Below are positions 34,698 to 43,278 of a DNA stretch of 64,000 nucleotides, in pieces. The stretch covers positions 1-64,000 of the forward strand of contig NZ_JALHQD010000008.1 in the NCBI RefSeq assembly GCF_022842145.1, in the 5' to 3' direction. Numbering within the stretch: position 1 is the first letter of the stretch; every line of letters begins with the position of its first letter. The translations under genes and the position numbers were made by a program. This stretch comes from Tabrizicola sp. (GTDB taxonomy: Bacteria > Pseudomonadota > Alphaproteobacteria > Rhodobacterales > Rhodobacteraceae). The notes beneath the pieces are model-generated. The model did not search any database. It was not told where the DNA came from and worked only from the letters and a program-made list of their open reading frames with translations.

Positions 34698-35000
34698 TCA
34701 GGCCTTGGCCCAGCCTTCGGCGTCGATCAGCAGTTTGAGGCGGGCAGTGTCGAACTCGGCTTCCAGCTTTGCGGCATAATCGGAGGCGATGGTGTCGGGC
34801 TCGCCGTCCAGATCGGCGACCACCATCTTGCGCCATTCGGCAAGATAGGCGTCCGCGTCCTTGGCACCGATCTTCATGGCGCAGCGGTCGATGGCCTGTT
34901 CGAAACGTTCGGTCAACTGGACCTTGGAGCCTTTGCGGCCCTTGCCGACGATGACCTGGGCCGGGATGTCGCGCCAGTAGACGATGGTGACTTCGGCCAT
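34698..35000 (-). CDS. Small 'virulence factor' family protein in one-carbon cluster
   Basis: A 100-residue soluble protein of the family annotated only as virulence factor. It begins MAEVTIVYWRDIPAQVIVGK and has KVQLTERFEQAIDRCAMKIG and DADAYLAEWRK. No catalytic motif is recognised. It is the first gene of the cluster with the MetF-like and methyl-THF methyltransferase genes, and conservation of that arrangement suggests a role in methionine or methyl-group metabolism, not virulence. Start at 35000 by homology; upstream frame continues without a family match. Confidence 0.72.
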   Translation of the reverse strand: MAEVTIVYWRDIPAQVIVGKGRKGSKVQLTERFEQAIDRCAMKIGAKDADAYLAEWRKMVVADLDGEPDTIASDYAAKLEAEFDTARLKLLIDAEGWAKA

Positions 35001-35162
35001 GATGCGGTGATTCCCCTTGGCTGTGCTGACCCTGTTGATATGCGCCGTTCCACGACAGCCGGTGTCGGTTTTCGACATGGCGAGGCAAAGGAGCGACGTG
35101 CCCGGACCGGCCGGGACGGCGGCAGGCTACCGGAGGCGACCAAGCGAGGCCAGCGGCAGCGG

Positions 35163-35179
35163 CTTGAGAAGTTCTCAAG
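35163..35179. promoter_or_regulatory. 17-nt palindrome, candidate operator of the one-carbon cluster
   Basis: CTTGAGAA-G-TTCTCAAG, a perfect palindrome in the 220-base gap upstream of the virulence-factor/metF/methyltransferase genes, about 163-179 bases before the first start. A dimeric regulator site is likely; the nested TGA/TCA half-sites recall MetR-type sites, but the regulator is unknown. Confidence 0.6.
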
Positions 35180-35220
35180 GTAAGGATGAGCCTGGTTCAT
35201 CATCGCGGGGACGGCAGGGG

Positions 35221-35898
35221 TCACCAGCGGTAGTTCACGCCGATCTGCATCAGGCCGAACTCGATGCTGGTGTCGGTTCCCTCGACGTGGCGTTCCAGAG
35301 CGATATTGCCGAGGTCGGTAAAGTCATAACCAGCAGTCAACGAGATTTGCCCGGTAATCTTGCGTTCCAAGCCGACTCCGAGAGTCCAGCCCACCAAGGT
35401 GTCGCTGTTAACGACCGTCTGTCGGTTACCGCTGGTACCGGCGACGTCCGCCTGGGTAACGCCTCCTGCGGCGTAAACCATGGTCTTGCCAAGGTCGAGA
35501 CCGGCACGTCCGCGCAGCGACACGAGGTTGCTGATCAAAGTGTCGCACTGAAAGCAGGTATACCAAATGTCGGACTGCGGCTGTGCAGCAATCTCCCCGT
35601 TGGAAACGCCAAGGACGGCCCCGAAAATCAGTCGCCCGATCTGCCAGTCACGTCCAAGGCTCAACGTTGACAGTGTGCCAGACCATTCGTCGGGGATCAG
35701 AAAAAGCTCGAACTCGCTGACGCGCCAGGTGTTGTCCCCGGTCGGTCTGGCGGCGGATAGGCCGACGTAGTAGCCCGACCAGTCGGTCGTTTGGACCGGA
35801 GTGGCGGTCTGGATCGGTTCGGCGAAGACTGCGGATGTCCCGAGAAGGACGGCGGCCAGAAAGCCGCCTGCCACGGTGGGCCCTGCTGTGATTTTCAT
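35221..35898 (-). CDS. Outer-membrane beta-barrel protein, OmpA/Omp25-like
   Basis: A 225-residue porin-like barrel: signal peptide about residues 1-26 (GGFLAAVLLGTSAVFAEP), then alternating beta strands, with the first strand WSGYYVGLSAARPTGDN and the terminal Tyr/Arg/Trp (MQIGVNYRW) typical of outer-membrane insertion signals. An FQC/C pair (TCFQCDTL) may form a disulfide. It resembles the Omp25/31 group in plan (short 8-strand barrel). Start at 35898 (MKITAG) chosen for its GAGGCAG site. Confidence 0.8.
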   Translation of the reverse strand: MKITAGPTVAGGFLAAVLLGTSAVFAEPIQTATPVQTTDWSGYYVGLSAARPTGDNTWRVSEFELFLIPDEWSGTLSTLSLGRDWQIGRLIFGAVLGVSNGEIAAQPQSDIWYTCFQCDTLISNLVSLRGRAGLDLGKTMVYAAGGVTQADVAGTSGNRQTVVNSDTLVGWTLGVGLERKITGQISLTAGYDFTDLGNIALERHVEGTDTSIEFGLMQIGVNYRW

Positions 35899-36083
35899 GA
35901 CTGCCTCGACGTTTTTTCCAACGATAGGCGTCACTTGCGGCGGGCGTCAACGCGGAGGGCAGGCTGGCCGGGCCAAGACCTTGGTATCAGGCAGGAATGC
36001 AACAGCCAAAGTCCCGGCCGCCGCGCTTGTCAGGGCGGGAAAAGCCGTCTACCCTTGAGGGTAACCACAGATGGAGGGCGGTC

Positions 36084-37238
36084 ATGACGCCCGAGCGTCC
36101 CCGTAGGGCGGACGCGACAGCTGCGACGGTCGAGACGCCCCAGGATGCGAAGGTGGCCGTTTCCCGCGTGACTGAGCCGTCAGCCCTGCCAAATCCCGGG
36201 CCTGCGCCGCTTTATGCGGCGCTGGATCTGGGCACGAACAGTTGCCGGATGCTGATTGCCCAGCCCTTGGGCAGTCAGTTTTCGATCATCGACAGCTTCT
36301 CGAAATCGGTGCAGCTTGGCGTGGGGCTGGAAGCCTCGGGCCGGTTGTCGCGGGCCTCGATGGGGCGGACGATCCAGGCGCTGCGGATCTGCGAAAAGAA
36401 GATCGAGAAGCACGGCGTGCAGCGGATGCGGCTGGTGGCGACCGAGGCCTGCAGGCGGGCGCGCAACGCGAAGGACTTCATCCGTCAGGTGCGGCGCGAG
36501 ACCGGACTGGCGCTGGAGATCATCGCGCCCGAAGAAGAGGCGCGGCTTGCGGTCATCTCTTGCGCCCCGCTGGTCAACCCGTCGACCGAGCAGCTTCTGG
36601 TGGTCGATATCGGTGGCGGATCGACCGAGCTTGTGTGGATCGACCTGAGCGCCGTTGCCCCGACAGATCGACCACGTGCGATCATGCGGCTGCACATGGG
36701 GTTCAATGCGCAGGGCGAGGGCGCAGTGGCGCGGGTGGTGGACTGGATTTCGGTGCCACTCGGTGTGGCGACGCTGAAGGATCAGTTCATCGATGTCGAC
36801 GATGATGCGGCCCGGTTCGCGCTGATGAGTTGGTTCTTCGAAGAGAACCTGGCCAGTTTCAGTCCGTACAACGCCGAAAATCCTCGGGAAGGGTTCCAGA
36901 TCGTCGGGACCTCGGGCACGGTGACGACGGTGGCGGCAAGCTTCCTGAACCTCAAACGCTATGACCGGACCAAGGTCGACGGGTTGCAGATGACCAGCGA
37001 CCAGATCGACCTGGTGATCCGGGAGTACCTGTCCCTGGGGCCGGAAGGACGGCGGACCGACCCGCGGATCGGTCGCGACCGCCACGCGCTGATCATGTCC
37101 GGCTCGGCCATTCTGCAAGCGTTGATGCGCATCTGGCCCACGGACCGCTTGTCGGTCGCCGACCGTGGGCTTAGGGAGGGGCTTCTTTACGCGCAGATGA
37201 GCGCGGATGGCGTGCTGGAAGACGGGCCCTACACATGA
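36084..37238 (+). CDS. Ppx/GppA phosphatase family protein
   Basis: Exopolyphosphatase/pppGpp phosphohydrolase of the ASKHA fold, 384 residues with a Pro/Ala-rich N-terminal extension of about 40 residues. Family signatures are [54 protein letters not shown] and [12 protein letters not shown]. It lacks the C-terminal HD domain of full-length Ppx. GGAGGG precedes the ATG at 36084. The stop overlaps the rlmE start (ATGA), a pairing seen in many alphaproteobacteria. Confidence 0.9.
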   Translation: MTPERPRRADATAATVETPQDAKVAVSRVTEPSALPNPGPAPLYAALDLGTNSCRMLIAQPLGSQFSIIDSFSKSVQLGVGLEASGRLSRASMGRTIQALRICEKKIEKHGVQRMRLVATEACRRARNAKDFIRQVRRETGLALEIIAPEEEARLAVISCAPLVNPSTEQLLVVDIGGGSTELVWIDLSAVAPTDRPRAIMRLHMGFNAQGEGAVARVVDWISVPLGVATLKDQFIDVDDDAARFALMSWFFEENLASFSPYNAENPREGFQIVGTSGTVTTVAASFLNLKRYDRTKVDGLQMTSDQIDLVIREYLSLGPEGRRTDPRIGRDRHALIMSGSAILQALMRIWPTDRLSVADRGLREGLLYAQMSADGVLEDGPYT

Positions 37239-38017
37239 ACGAAAAGCCGACATCAGGTAAGGCCACATCGGGACGCGGTCAGCGCGAGCTGCGGGTGCGC
37301 GTCAAGACGGCGAAGGGGCGCAAGCTTTCCTCGACGCTTTGGCTGGAGCGGCAGCTGAACGATCCTTACGTGATACGGGCGAAGAAAGAAGGCTATCGGG
37401 GCCGCGCGGCCTACAAGATCCTGGAGCTGGACGACAAGTATGGCTTCCTGAAACCGGGTGCCCGGGTCGTGGACCTGGGGTGCGCGCCGGGGGGTTGGTG
37501 TCAGGTTGCGGCGTTGCGGGTCAACGCGCTTGGGCAGAACCCGAAAAAGCCCGTCGGCTATGTGCTGGGCGTGGACCTGCAGGAGGTCGAGGCGATCTCG
37601 GGCGCCGAGATCCACCAGCTGGATTTCCTGGCCGATGGCGCGGACGAGATGGTGAAGGGCTGGCTGGGCGGTCGGGCCGATGTGGTCATGTCCGACATGG
37701 CGGCCTCTGCTTCAGGGCACAAGTCGACGGATCACTTGCGGATCGTGGCCCTGGTCGAGGCGGCGCTGGCCTTTGCCTTCGACGTTCTGGAAGATGACGG
37801 GACCTTTGTCGCCAAGGTGCTGGCGGGCGGGGCCGAGAATCAGATGCAGACGATGCTGAAAAAGAACTTCAAGAAGGTGGCGAATGTGAAGCCTCTGGCC
37901 AGCCGGGCCGACAGTTCCGAGAAGTTCGTCGTCGCGATGGGGTTCCGTGGCCGTCAGGTCGAGGGCGGCGAAGGGCAGGACGATCAGGATGATCCGGATG
38001 CCGGTCCGCTGGGCTGA
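37235..38017 (+). CDS. rlmE: 23S rRNA 2'-O-ribose methyltransferase RlmE
   Basis: FtsJ-family SAM-dependent methyltransferase modifying U2552 of 23S rRNA. The 260-residue protein has the SAM motif [15 protein letters not shown], the catalytic tetrad context (Lys in [10 protein letters not shown], Asp in [17 protein letters not shown], Lys in FVAKVLAGG, Glu in [11 protein letters not shown]) and a basic N-terminal arm ([17 protein letters not shown]). The acidic tail after residue 240 is unusual but short. Confidence 0.95.
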   Translation: MNEKPTSGKATSGRGQRELRVRVKTAKGRKLSSTLWLERQLNDPYVIRAKKEGYRGRAAYKILELDDKYGFLKPGARVVDLGCAPGGWCQVAALRVNALGQNPKKPVGYVLGVDLQEVEAISGAEIHQLDFLADGADEMVKGWLGGRADVVMSDMAASASGHKSTDHLRIVALVEAALAFAFDVLEDDGTFVAKVLAGGAENQMQTMLKKNFKKVANVKPLASRADSSEKFVVAMGFRGRQVEGGEGQDDQDDPDAGPLG

Positions 38018-38097
38018 TCTTCCTTTTCCCTCCCCAAGCGGGCGAGGGGCTTCGGACGGCAAGCAGAGGAGCGGACCCGTTAAAATGCAAACGAAAA

Positions 38098-38119
38098 AGG
38101 CGCCCGAAGGCGCCTGTTT
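38098..38119. terminator. Bidirectional terminator between rlmE and the DUF882 gene
   Basis: AGGCGCC-CGAA-GGCGCCT, 7-bp perfect stem, followed by GTTTT on the plus strand and by TTTTT on the minus strand. Confidence 0.8.
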
Positions 38120-38137
38120 TCATCGGGGACTGCGGGT

Positions 38138-38707
38138 TCAGCCGCCCCAGCTGCGGACCGGGCCGCAATCCATGTGCACGAAGTTCGAGCGTGAATACTT
38201 GCCGACGCCGCCAGACGCGCAGGCCGCTGCGGCCTTGGCCATCTGCCCGACCGAGCGGGATTGCAGACGCAGATCGGCCGCCTGACCCACCATATGCAGC
38301 GAGTTCTTGGCAACGCCCCGCGATTTCGACCGAAGCATCGCGTTGGTCTTCGGGCAGCGATAGCCGGACAGAAGCATGTAGGGTTCGGACACGTCCATCA
38401 GCCGATGTGCCGCCGCCATGATATCGATGGTGCGCAGGTCCATCTTCATGCTGTCGTTCGAGCGCCAGTCGCGCATGAAGTAATTGATTTCTTTCACGAC
38501 TTCCGGAATGTACTCGCCCTCGATCCAGTAGATCGTGTCGACCGCTTCGCCGGTGCGACCGGAATACATGCGGATGCGGCGGATGTCGCCAGCACCTTTG
38601 AGAACCCCGAATGCATTGGTGTAGGTCGGTGCGGCGATCATGGCCGTCGCCGCGAAGGCACCAAGAAGGCCGCGCCGCGAGACGCCGATAAGCTTGTTGT
38701 CCGTCAT
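38138..38707 (-). CDS. DUF882/MepK-like murein endopeptidase
   Basis: A 189-residue exported M15-type metallopeptidase (YcbK/MepK family). It carries a twin-arginine-like signal (VSRRGLLGAFAATAMIAAP) and zinc-site residues His138 and Asp145 (NSLHMVGQAADLRL) plus His178 and Asp180 (NFVHMDCG). E. coli MepK cleaves L,D-crosslinks. It is divergent from the YcbB-type L,D-transpeptidase across a 325-base gap, paralleling the ycbB-ycbK neighbourhood of E. coli. Confidence 0.88.
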   Translation of the reverse strand: MTDNKLIGVSRRGLLGAFAATAMIAAPTYTNAFGVLKGAGDIRRIRMYSGRTGEAVDTIYWIEGEYIPEVVKEINYFMRDWRSNDSMKMDLRTIDIMAAAHRLMDVSEPYMLLSGYRCPKTNAMLRSKSRGVAKNSLHMVGQAADLRLQSRSVGQMAKAAAACASGGVGKYSRSNFVHMDCGPVRSWGG

Positions 38708-39032
38708 TCTAACGCCTGTCCCCGTGCTGTCTTCGACTGCCGTTTCCGCAGCTCTCGTGCAACTTCTTCCCCAAGTGCAGGGATCTTATTGCACAAGTCG
38801 AATCGAAGCCCAAGCGCCGATTGACTGCGGTGCCGACAGCTCAACCTCCATCGGCAAATATTTGCTGAACGCCGTAAAAATCTTGCCGATGTGGTGGATC
38901 TGCATCGTTTTTGCCACGGACTGTTTACGAAAAAGCGACAGTTCAGCGATCGGCGGGTTTGTGATTGGACAGGGTTTGCAGATCAGCGAAAAGATGCCAG
39001 AAAGAGCTCAAGTATCTGGAATTGAGGGTTGA
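38708..39032. other. 325-base divergent intergenic region between DUF882 and ldt genes
   Basis: AT-richer than its surroundings and without a convincing gene. It contains the 12-base palindrome GCAAATATTTGC at 38854-38865. The transpeptidase ribosome-binding site GAGGGTTGA is at its right end. Confidence 0.6.
38854..38865. promoter_or_regulatory. Palindrome, possible operator for mepK/ldt pair
   Basis: GCAAATATTTGC is a perfect 12-base palindrome in the divergent gap, about 147 bases from one start and 168 from the other. It is a candidate regulator site; no known motif is claimed. Confidence 0.4.
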
Positions 39033-40640
39033 ATGCGCTTTGACGTCCCGCTGAAGCTGTCGCGCCGCTCGCTGTATTTGACCCTGTCCCTTGTGCTGAC
39101 GCCGGTGCTTGCGCCGATGGCCGATGCACAGACCACGGCTTTCACGCAATCGCTGGCGGCAAGTGCCTCGACCGACGAGGCGATTGCCGAATGGTACCGC
39201 GGCACGGGCTACGACACCCTGTGGACAGGTGCCGACGATGTGGCGCGGCGCGGGGCGCTTGTTGCCGCGCTGGCGACGGCGAAGGACCACGGCTTGCCGA
39301 CCCCGCGCTACGATGTCGGCTCGCTTGAGGCGGCGCTGAGGAGTGCGGAAACCGAAGGCGACCGGGGCCGGGTGGAAGTCGAGATGACGCGGGCCTACCT
39401 GGCCTGGGCGCGGGACCTGACCTCGGGCGTGCTGGACCCCAAGGCGATCGATGCGGGTATCGTGCGCGAGATCAACCGGATCGAACCTGCGGTCCTGTTG
39501 ACGCGGATGGCCAACGGCGATCCCGAGGCGGTGCTGGACTGGCTGCTTCCGAAGGCGCCGCAGTACATGCAGCTGATGAAGGCCAAGCTTGGGCTGGAAG
39601 CGCAGATCGCGGCGGGCGGCTGGGGTACGACGGTTCCGGCGACAGCACTGGCTTTTGGGGACACGGGGCCGGCGGTGATCGCGCTGCGCGACCGGCTGGT
39701 GCGGATGGGCTACCTCGCGCCGACGGCGGTGGCGAGCTATGACCGGGCGATGCAGGCGGCGGTGACGGCCTTCCAGCTGAACCACGGCCTGACCGCAGAT
39801 GGCACGGCCGGCGAGGGTACGGTTGCCGAGATCAATATCGGCCCGGAAGAACGCCTGCGGTCCGTCGTGGTGGCGATGGAGCGGGAGCGGTGGATGCACT
39901 TCGACCGCTCGGTCAAGCATATCTGGGTGAACCTGCCCGACTTCCGCGCGCGGATCATGGAGGACGGCAAGACCGTGTTCGAGACGCGCGTGGTGATCGG
40001 CAAGAACGTCCCCGACCAGCGCAGCCCCGAGTTTTCCGACGAGATGGAGCATATGGTGATCAACCCCTCCTGGGGGGTGCCGCGGTCGATCATCGTCAAG
40101 GAATACCTGCCGCTTCTGCAGCGCAACCCGAACGCGGTCAGCCATATCCAGGTGATCGACGGGCGGGGGCGGGTGGTGTCGCGCGGCTCGGTCAATTTTG
40201 CGGCCTACAGTGCGCGGTCTTTTCCCTTCGGCATGCGTCAGCCGCCGTCGGACGGGAACGCTCTGGGGAAGGTGAAGTTCATGTTCCCGAACGTGCACAA
40301 CATCTATCTGCACGACACTCCGTCCAAGTCATTGTTCGACAAGGAGGTTCGCGCCTATAGCCACGGTTGCATCCGGGTTGCGGACCCCTTTGCCCTGGCA
40401 CATGAGCTTCTGTCCTGGCAGACCGACGATGCCGAGGCCGAGTTCAACGCGGCGCTGGAAACCGGCAAGGAAACCACGGTGAAGCTGAAGCAGCATCTGC
40501 CGGTGCACCTGGTCTATTTCACCGCATATCCGGATGCGAAGGGCCGCATGACCTATCGCCGTGACGTCTATGGGCGGGATGCGGCGCTGTGGCAGGCGCT
40601 GTCGGACGCCGGGGTGGAACTGCCAGGCGTTCAGGGGTAA
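39033..40640 (+). CDS. YcbB-type L,D-transpeptidase
   Basis: Periplasmic L,D-transpeptidase forming 3-3 peptidoglycan crosslinks, 535 residues, with the LdtD/YcbB plan. A signal segment lies at about residues 10-33, then a scaffold domain (PRYDVGSLEAALRSAETEGD), a peptidoglycan-binding domain (FGDTGPAVIALRDRLVRMGY) and the YkuD catalytic domain with Cys446 in YSHGCIRVADPF. It starts an apparent four-gene operon with lpxD, acp and the FabF-like gene, separated from lpxD by only 27 bases. Confidence 0.92.
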   Translation: MRFDVPLKLSRRSLYLTLSLVLTPVLAPMADAQTTAFTQSLAASASTDEAIAEWYRGTGYDTLWTGADDVARRGALVAALATAKDHGLPTPRYDVGSLEAALRSAETEGDRGRVEVEMTRAYLAWARDLTSGVLDPKAIDAGIVREINRIEPAVLLTRMANGDPEAVLDWLLPKAPQYMQLMKAKLGLEAQIAAGGWGTTVPATALAFGDTGPAVIALRDRLVRMGYLAPTAVASYDRAMQAAVTAFQLNHGLTADGTAGEGTVAEINIGPEERLRSVVVAMERERWMHFDRSVKHIWVNLPDFRARIMEDGKTVFETRVVIGKNVPDQRSPEFSDEMEHMVINPSWGVPRSIIVKEYLPLLQRNPNAVSHIQVIDGRGRVVSRGSVNFAAYSARSFPFGMRQPPSDGNALGKVKFMFPNVHNIYLHDTPSKSLFDKEVRAYSHGCIRVADPFALAHELLSWQTDDAEAEFNAALETGKETTVKLKQHLPVHLVYFTAYPDAKGRMTYRRDVYGRDAALWQALSDAGVELPGVQG

Positions 40641-40667
40641 GTCTGGGGCGGAACAGCCGAGGACGAC

Positions 40668-41756
40668 ATGGCCCACAGGATCGGGGATATCGCGCGCGCG
40701 CTTGGGGCCGAGGCGGAAGGCGACCTTGACCTTGAGGTCACGGGCGCGTCCGAGCCGCAAGCCGCGGGGCCGGACCAGTTGGCGCTGGCGATGGACCCGA
40801 GGTATGCGGACGGGATCGGCAAGGGCCGGGCCCGTGCCGCCATCGTCTGGCCGGGGGCTGACTGGCGCGGAATGGGGTTGAAGGCCGCGATCTTCGCTCC
40901 GCGCGGACGACTGGCGATGGCCGGGCTGACGCGGTTGATGGACCCGGGGCCGGCGATTGCGGCAGGCGTGCATCCGATGGCGCTGGTCGACCCCACCGCC
41001 CAGATCGGCGCGGGGGCAGCGGTCGGACCCTTCGTGGTGATCGGCGCGGGGGTCCGCATCGGTCCCGGCGCGCGGATTGCCAGCCACGTGACGATTGCCG
41101 AAGGGGCCCGGATCGGGGCCGAACCGCTGATCCTGCAAGGCGCGCGGATCGGGGCGCGGGTCACCATCGGCGACCGCTTCATCTGCCAGCCCGGTGCGGT
41201 GATCGGAGCAGACGGATTCAGCTTTGTGACGCCCGAGAAGTCGGGGGTCGAGGAGATCCGCGAGACCTTGGGCAGCCGCGCCGAGATCAAGGACCAGACC
41301 TGGACCCGGATCCATTCACTGGGCGCCGTAACCATCGGCCATGACGTCGAAATCGGCGCAAACGTCTGCATCGACCGGGGCACGATCCGGGACACGCAGA
41401 TCGGGTCGGGAACCAAGCTGGATAACCTTGTCCACATCGGCCACAACGTGCAGATCGGCCAGGATTGCCTGCTGTGCGGCCAGGTCGGCATCGCAGGCTC
41501 GGCCCGGATCGGTGACCGGGTGGTGCTGGCCGGACAATGCGGGGTCAACGACAACATCTTCGTCGGCAATGACGTCATTGCAGGTGGGGCCACGAAGATC
41601 TTCACCAACGCCCCGGCAGGGCGGGTGTTGCTGGGTTATCCTGCGGTCAAGATGGAGACCCATGTCGAAATCCAGAAGGCGTTGCGCCGGCTGCCGCGTC
41701 TTGCCTCTCGGGTCGCAGGGCTGGAAAAGGGTCGCTCCGGGACCGGAGAAGACTAG
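40668..41756 (+). CDS. lpxD: UDP-3-O-acylglucosamine N-acyltransferase
   Basis: Third step of lipid A synthesis, adding a 3-hydroxyacyl chain from ACP. The 362-residue trimeric protein has the uridine-binding N-domain and a left-handed beta-helix of hexapeptide repeats (for example PTAQIGAGAAVGPFVVIGAG, NLVHIGHNVQIGQDCLLCGQ) with the catalytic His in NLVHIGHN, then a C-terminal helix. It is followed by its own acyl carrier protein gene. lpxD normally sits in a bamA-fabZ-lpxA group, so this may be a second copy. Confidence 0.93.
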   Translation: MAHRIGDIARALGAEAEGDLDLEVTGASEPQAAGPDQLALAMDPRYADGIGKGRARAAIVWPGADWRGMGLKAAIFAPRGRLAMAGLTRLMDPGPAIAAGVHPMALVDPTAQIGAGAAVGPFVVIGAGVRIGPGARIASHVTIAEGARIGAEPLILQGARIGARVTIGDRFICQPGAVIGADGFSFVTPEKSGVEEIRETLGSRAEIKDQTWTRIHSLGAVTIGHDVEIGANVCIDRGTIRDTQIGSGTKLDNLVHIGHNVQIGQDCLLCGQVGIAGSARIGDRVVLAGQCGVNDNIFVGNDVIAGGATKIFTNAPAGRVLLGYPAVKMETHVEIQKALRRLPRLASRVAGLEKGRSGTGED

Positions 41757-41759
41757 GCG

Positions 41760-42032
41760 ATGGCGGAACGTGACGAGATCGAGCAGGCGGTGATCGCGAT
41801 CCTGGCGCGGCAGCTGCTGTTGCCGCCCGAGGAAATCGCACGGGACGCGCTGATCGATGATCTGGGACTGGATTCTCTGGGCAAGGTCGAGGCCATCTTT
41901 GCACTGGAAGAGCAGTTCGACATCGCGATCCCGTTCAATGCCAACGAGCCGGACCAGCCGGACTTTGACTTTACCAGCGTGTTCAACATCGTGCAGGGCG
42001 TCGAGCGCCTGATCGCTGCGCAGACGGCATGA
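41760..42032 (+). CDS. Dedicated acyl carrier protein
   Basis: A 90-residue acyl carrier protein with the phosphopantetheine-attachment Ser39 in LGLDSLGKVEAIFALEE. It differs from housekeeping AcpP in its longer acidic/hydrophobic loop (NANEPDQPDFDFTSVFNIV) and resembles special-purpose carriers such as AcpXL. It sits 3 bases after lpxD and overlaps the synthase gene (ATGA). Confidence 0.87.
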   Translation: MAERDEIEQAVIAILARQLLLPPEEIARDALIDDLGLDSLGKVEAIFALEEQFDIAIPFNANEPDQPDFDFTSVFNIVQGVERLIAAQTA

Positions 42033-43225
42033 GGCGGGTTGTCGTCACCGGCATCGGCACGGTGAATGCCTTGGCCGCGGACGTTGCCGGAACATTTCGC
42101 GCCTTCCGTGAGGGACGCTGCGGGATCGGCCCGCTGGGATTTCGCGATGCGGACCGTCTGACGGTGCGGATCGGCGCAGAGGTGCGGGACTGGCGGCCCG
42201 AGGATCACTTCGCGTCGAACGAGTTGCCGCTTCTGGACCGGGTGGCGCAATACGCGCTGGTGGCTGGGGCCGAAGCGATGGCGATGGCGGGGCTGCCGCC
42301 CGGTCTGGGTCCCCGCGGTGGGGTGATCCTGGGCACGGCGGCGGGCGGTATCCAGACCTGGGAAGACAGCTATCGCGCGGTCTTTGCCGAAGGAAAGAAC
42401 CGCGTCTCGCCGCTGGTGGTGCCCCGCTTGATGCACAACGCCCCGGCTTCGCACCTGTCCATCCTGCACGGGCTGACCGGGCCGGTCTTCGCGGTGTCGT
42501 CGGCCTGTGCCAGCGCCAATCATGCGATGGGCCTGGCCATGCAGCAGATCCGGTCGGGGGTTGCGGATGTGATGCTGACCGGCGGGGCAGAGGCGATGCT
42601 GTGCTTTGGGGGCGTGAAGGCCTGGGAAGGGCTGCGGGTGCTGGCGCCGGATGCGTGCCGGCCGTTCAGCCTGGGTCGCAAGGGCATGGTGATCGGTGAC
42701 GGGGCCGGGGTGCTGGTGTTCGAAGCCGAGGAGCATGCGCGCGCCAGGGGGGCGCGGGTTCTGGCCGAGGTGGCGGGCTTCGGCATGACGGCGGACGCGG
42801 GCGACATTGTGGCACCCAGTGCGGAGGGAGCGGCGCGGGCGATGCGGGCGGCTCTGGCGGATGCGGGGATGGGGGCTGGAGAGATCGGCTACATAAATGC
42901 GCATGGCACGGGGACGCTTGCCAACGACCGGGCCGAGACGGCGGCAATCCGGGCGGTATTCGGCGCGGCCCTGCCTCCTGTGTCATCGACCAAGGCGATG
43001 CATGGCCATGCGATCGGGGCAACCGGCGCGCTGGAGGCTTTGGCTTGCGTGCTGGCGCTGACGGAAGCGGTGCTGCCGCCGACGGTCGGATATCTCGCCC
43101 CCGATCCGGACTGCGCGCTGGACGTGGTGCCGAACCTTGCCCGAGCGGCCTCGGTCTCGGCCGTCCTGTCCAACGCCTTTGCCTTTGGCGGCCTGAACGC
43201 GGTCCTGGCCTTTCGCCAAGCCTGA
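42029..43225 (+). CDS. Beta-ketoacyl-ACP synthase, FabF-like
   Basis: A 398-residue elongating ketosynthase. The active site is intact: Cys160 (VSSACASANHAMG), His292 (INAHGTGTLAND), Lys322 and His327 (SSTKAMHGHAIGATGALEAL). Such enzymes next to an ACP and lpxD suggest elongation of a specialised acyl chain, perhaps for lipid A or an envelope lipid. End of the operon; a hairpin follows. Confidence 0.9.
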   Translation: MRRVVVTGIGTVNALAADVAGTFRAFREGRCGIGPLGFRDADRLTVRIGAEVRDWRPEDHFASNELPLLDRVAQYALVAGAEAMAMAGLPPGLGPRGGVILGTAAGGIQTWEDSYRAVFAEGKNRVSPLVVPRLMHNAPASHLSILHGLTGPVFAVSSACASANHAMGLAMQQIRSGVADVMLTGGAEAMLCFGGVKAWEGLRVLAPDACRPFSLGRKGMVIGDGAGVLVFEAEEHARARGARVLAEVAGFGMTADAGDIVAPSAEGAARAMRAALADAGMGAGEIGYINAHGTGTLANDRAETAAIRAVFGAALPPVSSTKAMHGHAIGATGALEALACVLALTEAVLPPTVGYLAPDPDCALDVVPNLARAASVSAVLSNAFAFGGLNAVLAFRQA

Positions 43226-43231
43226 ATGCAG

Positions 43232-43261
43232 TCGGGCCGGCCCCGAGGGACCGGCCCGATA
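43232..43261. terminator. Terminator-like hairpin between convergent genes
   Basis: TCGGGCCGG (43232-43240) pairs with CCGGCCCGA (43251-43259) around a 10-base loop, then TATTC. It lies between the FabF-like and IalB genes. Confidence 0.65.
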
Positions 43262-43278
43262 TTCACAACCTGGCAGGG

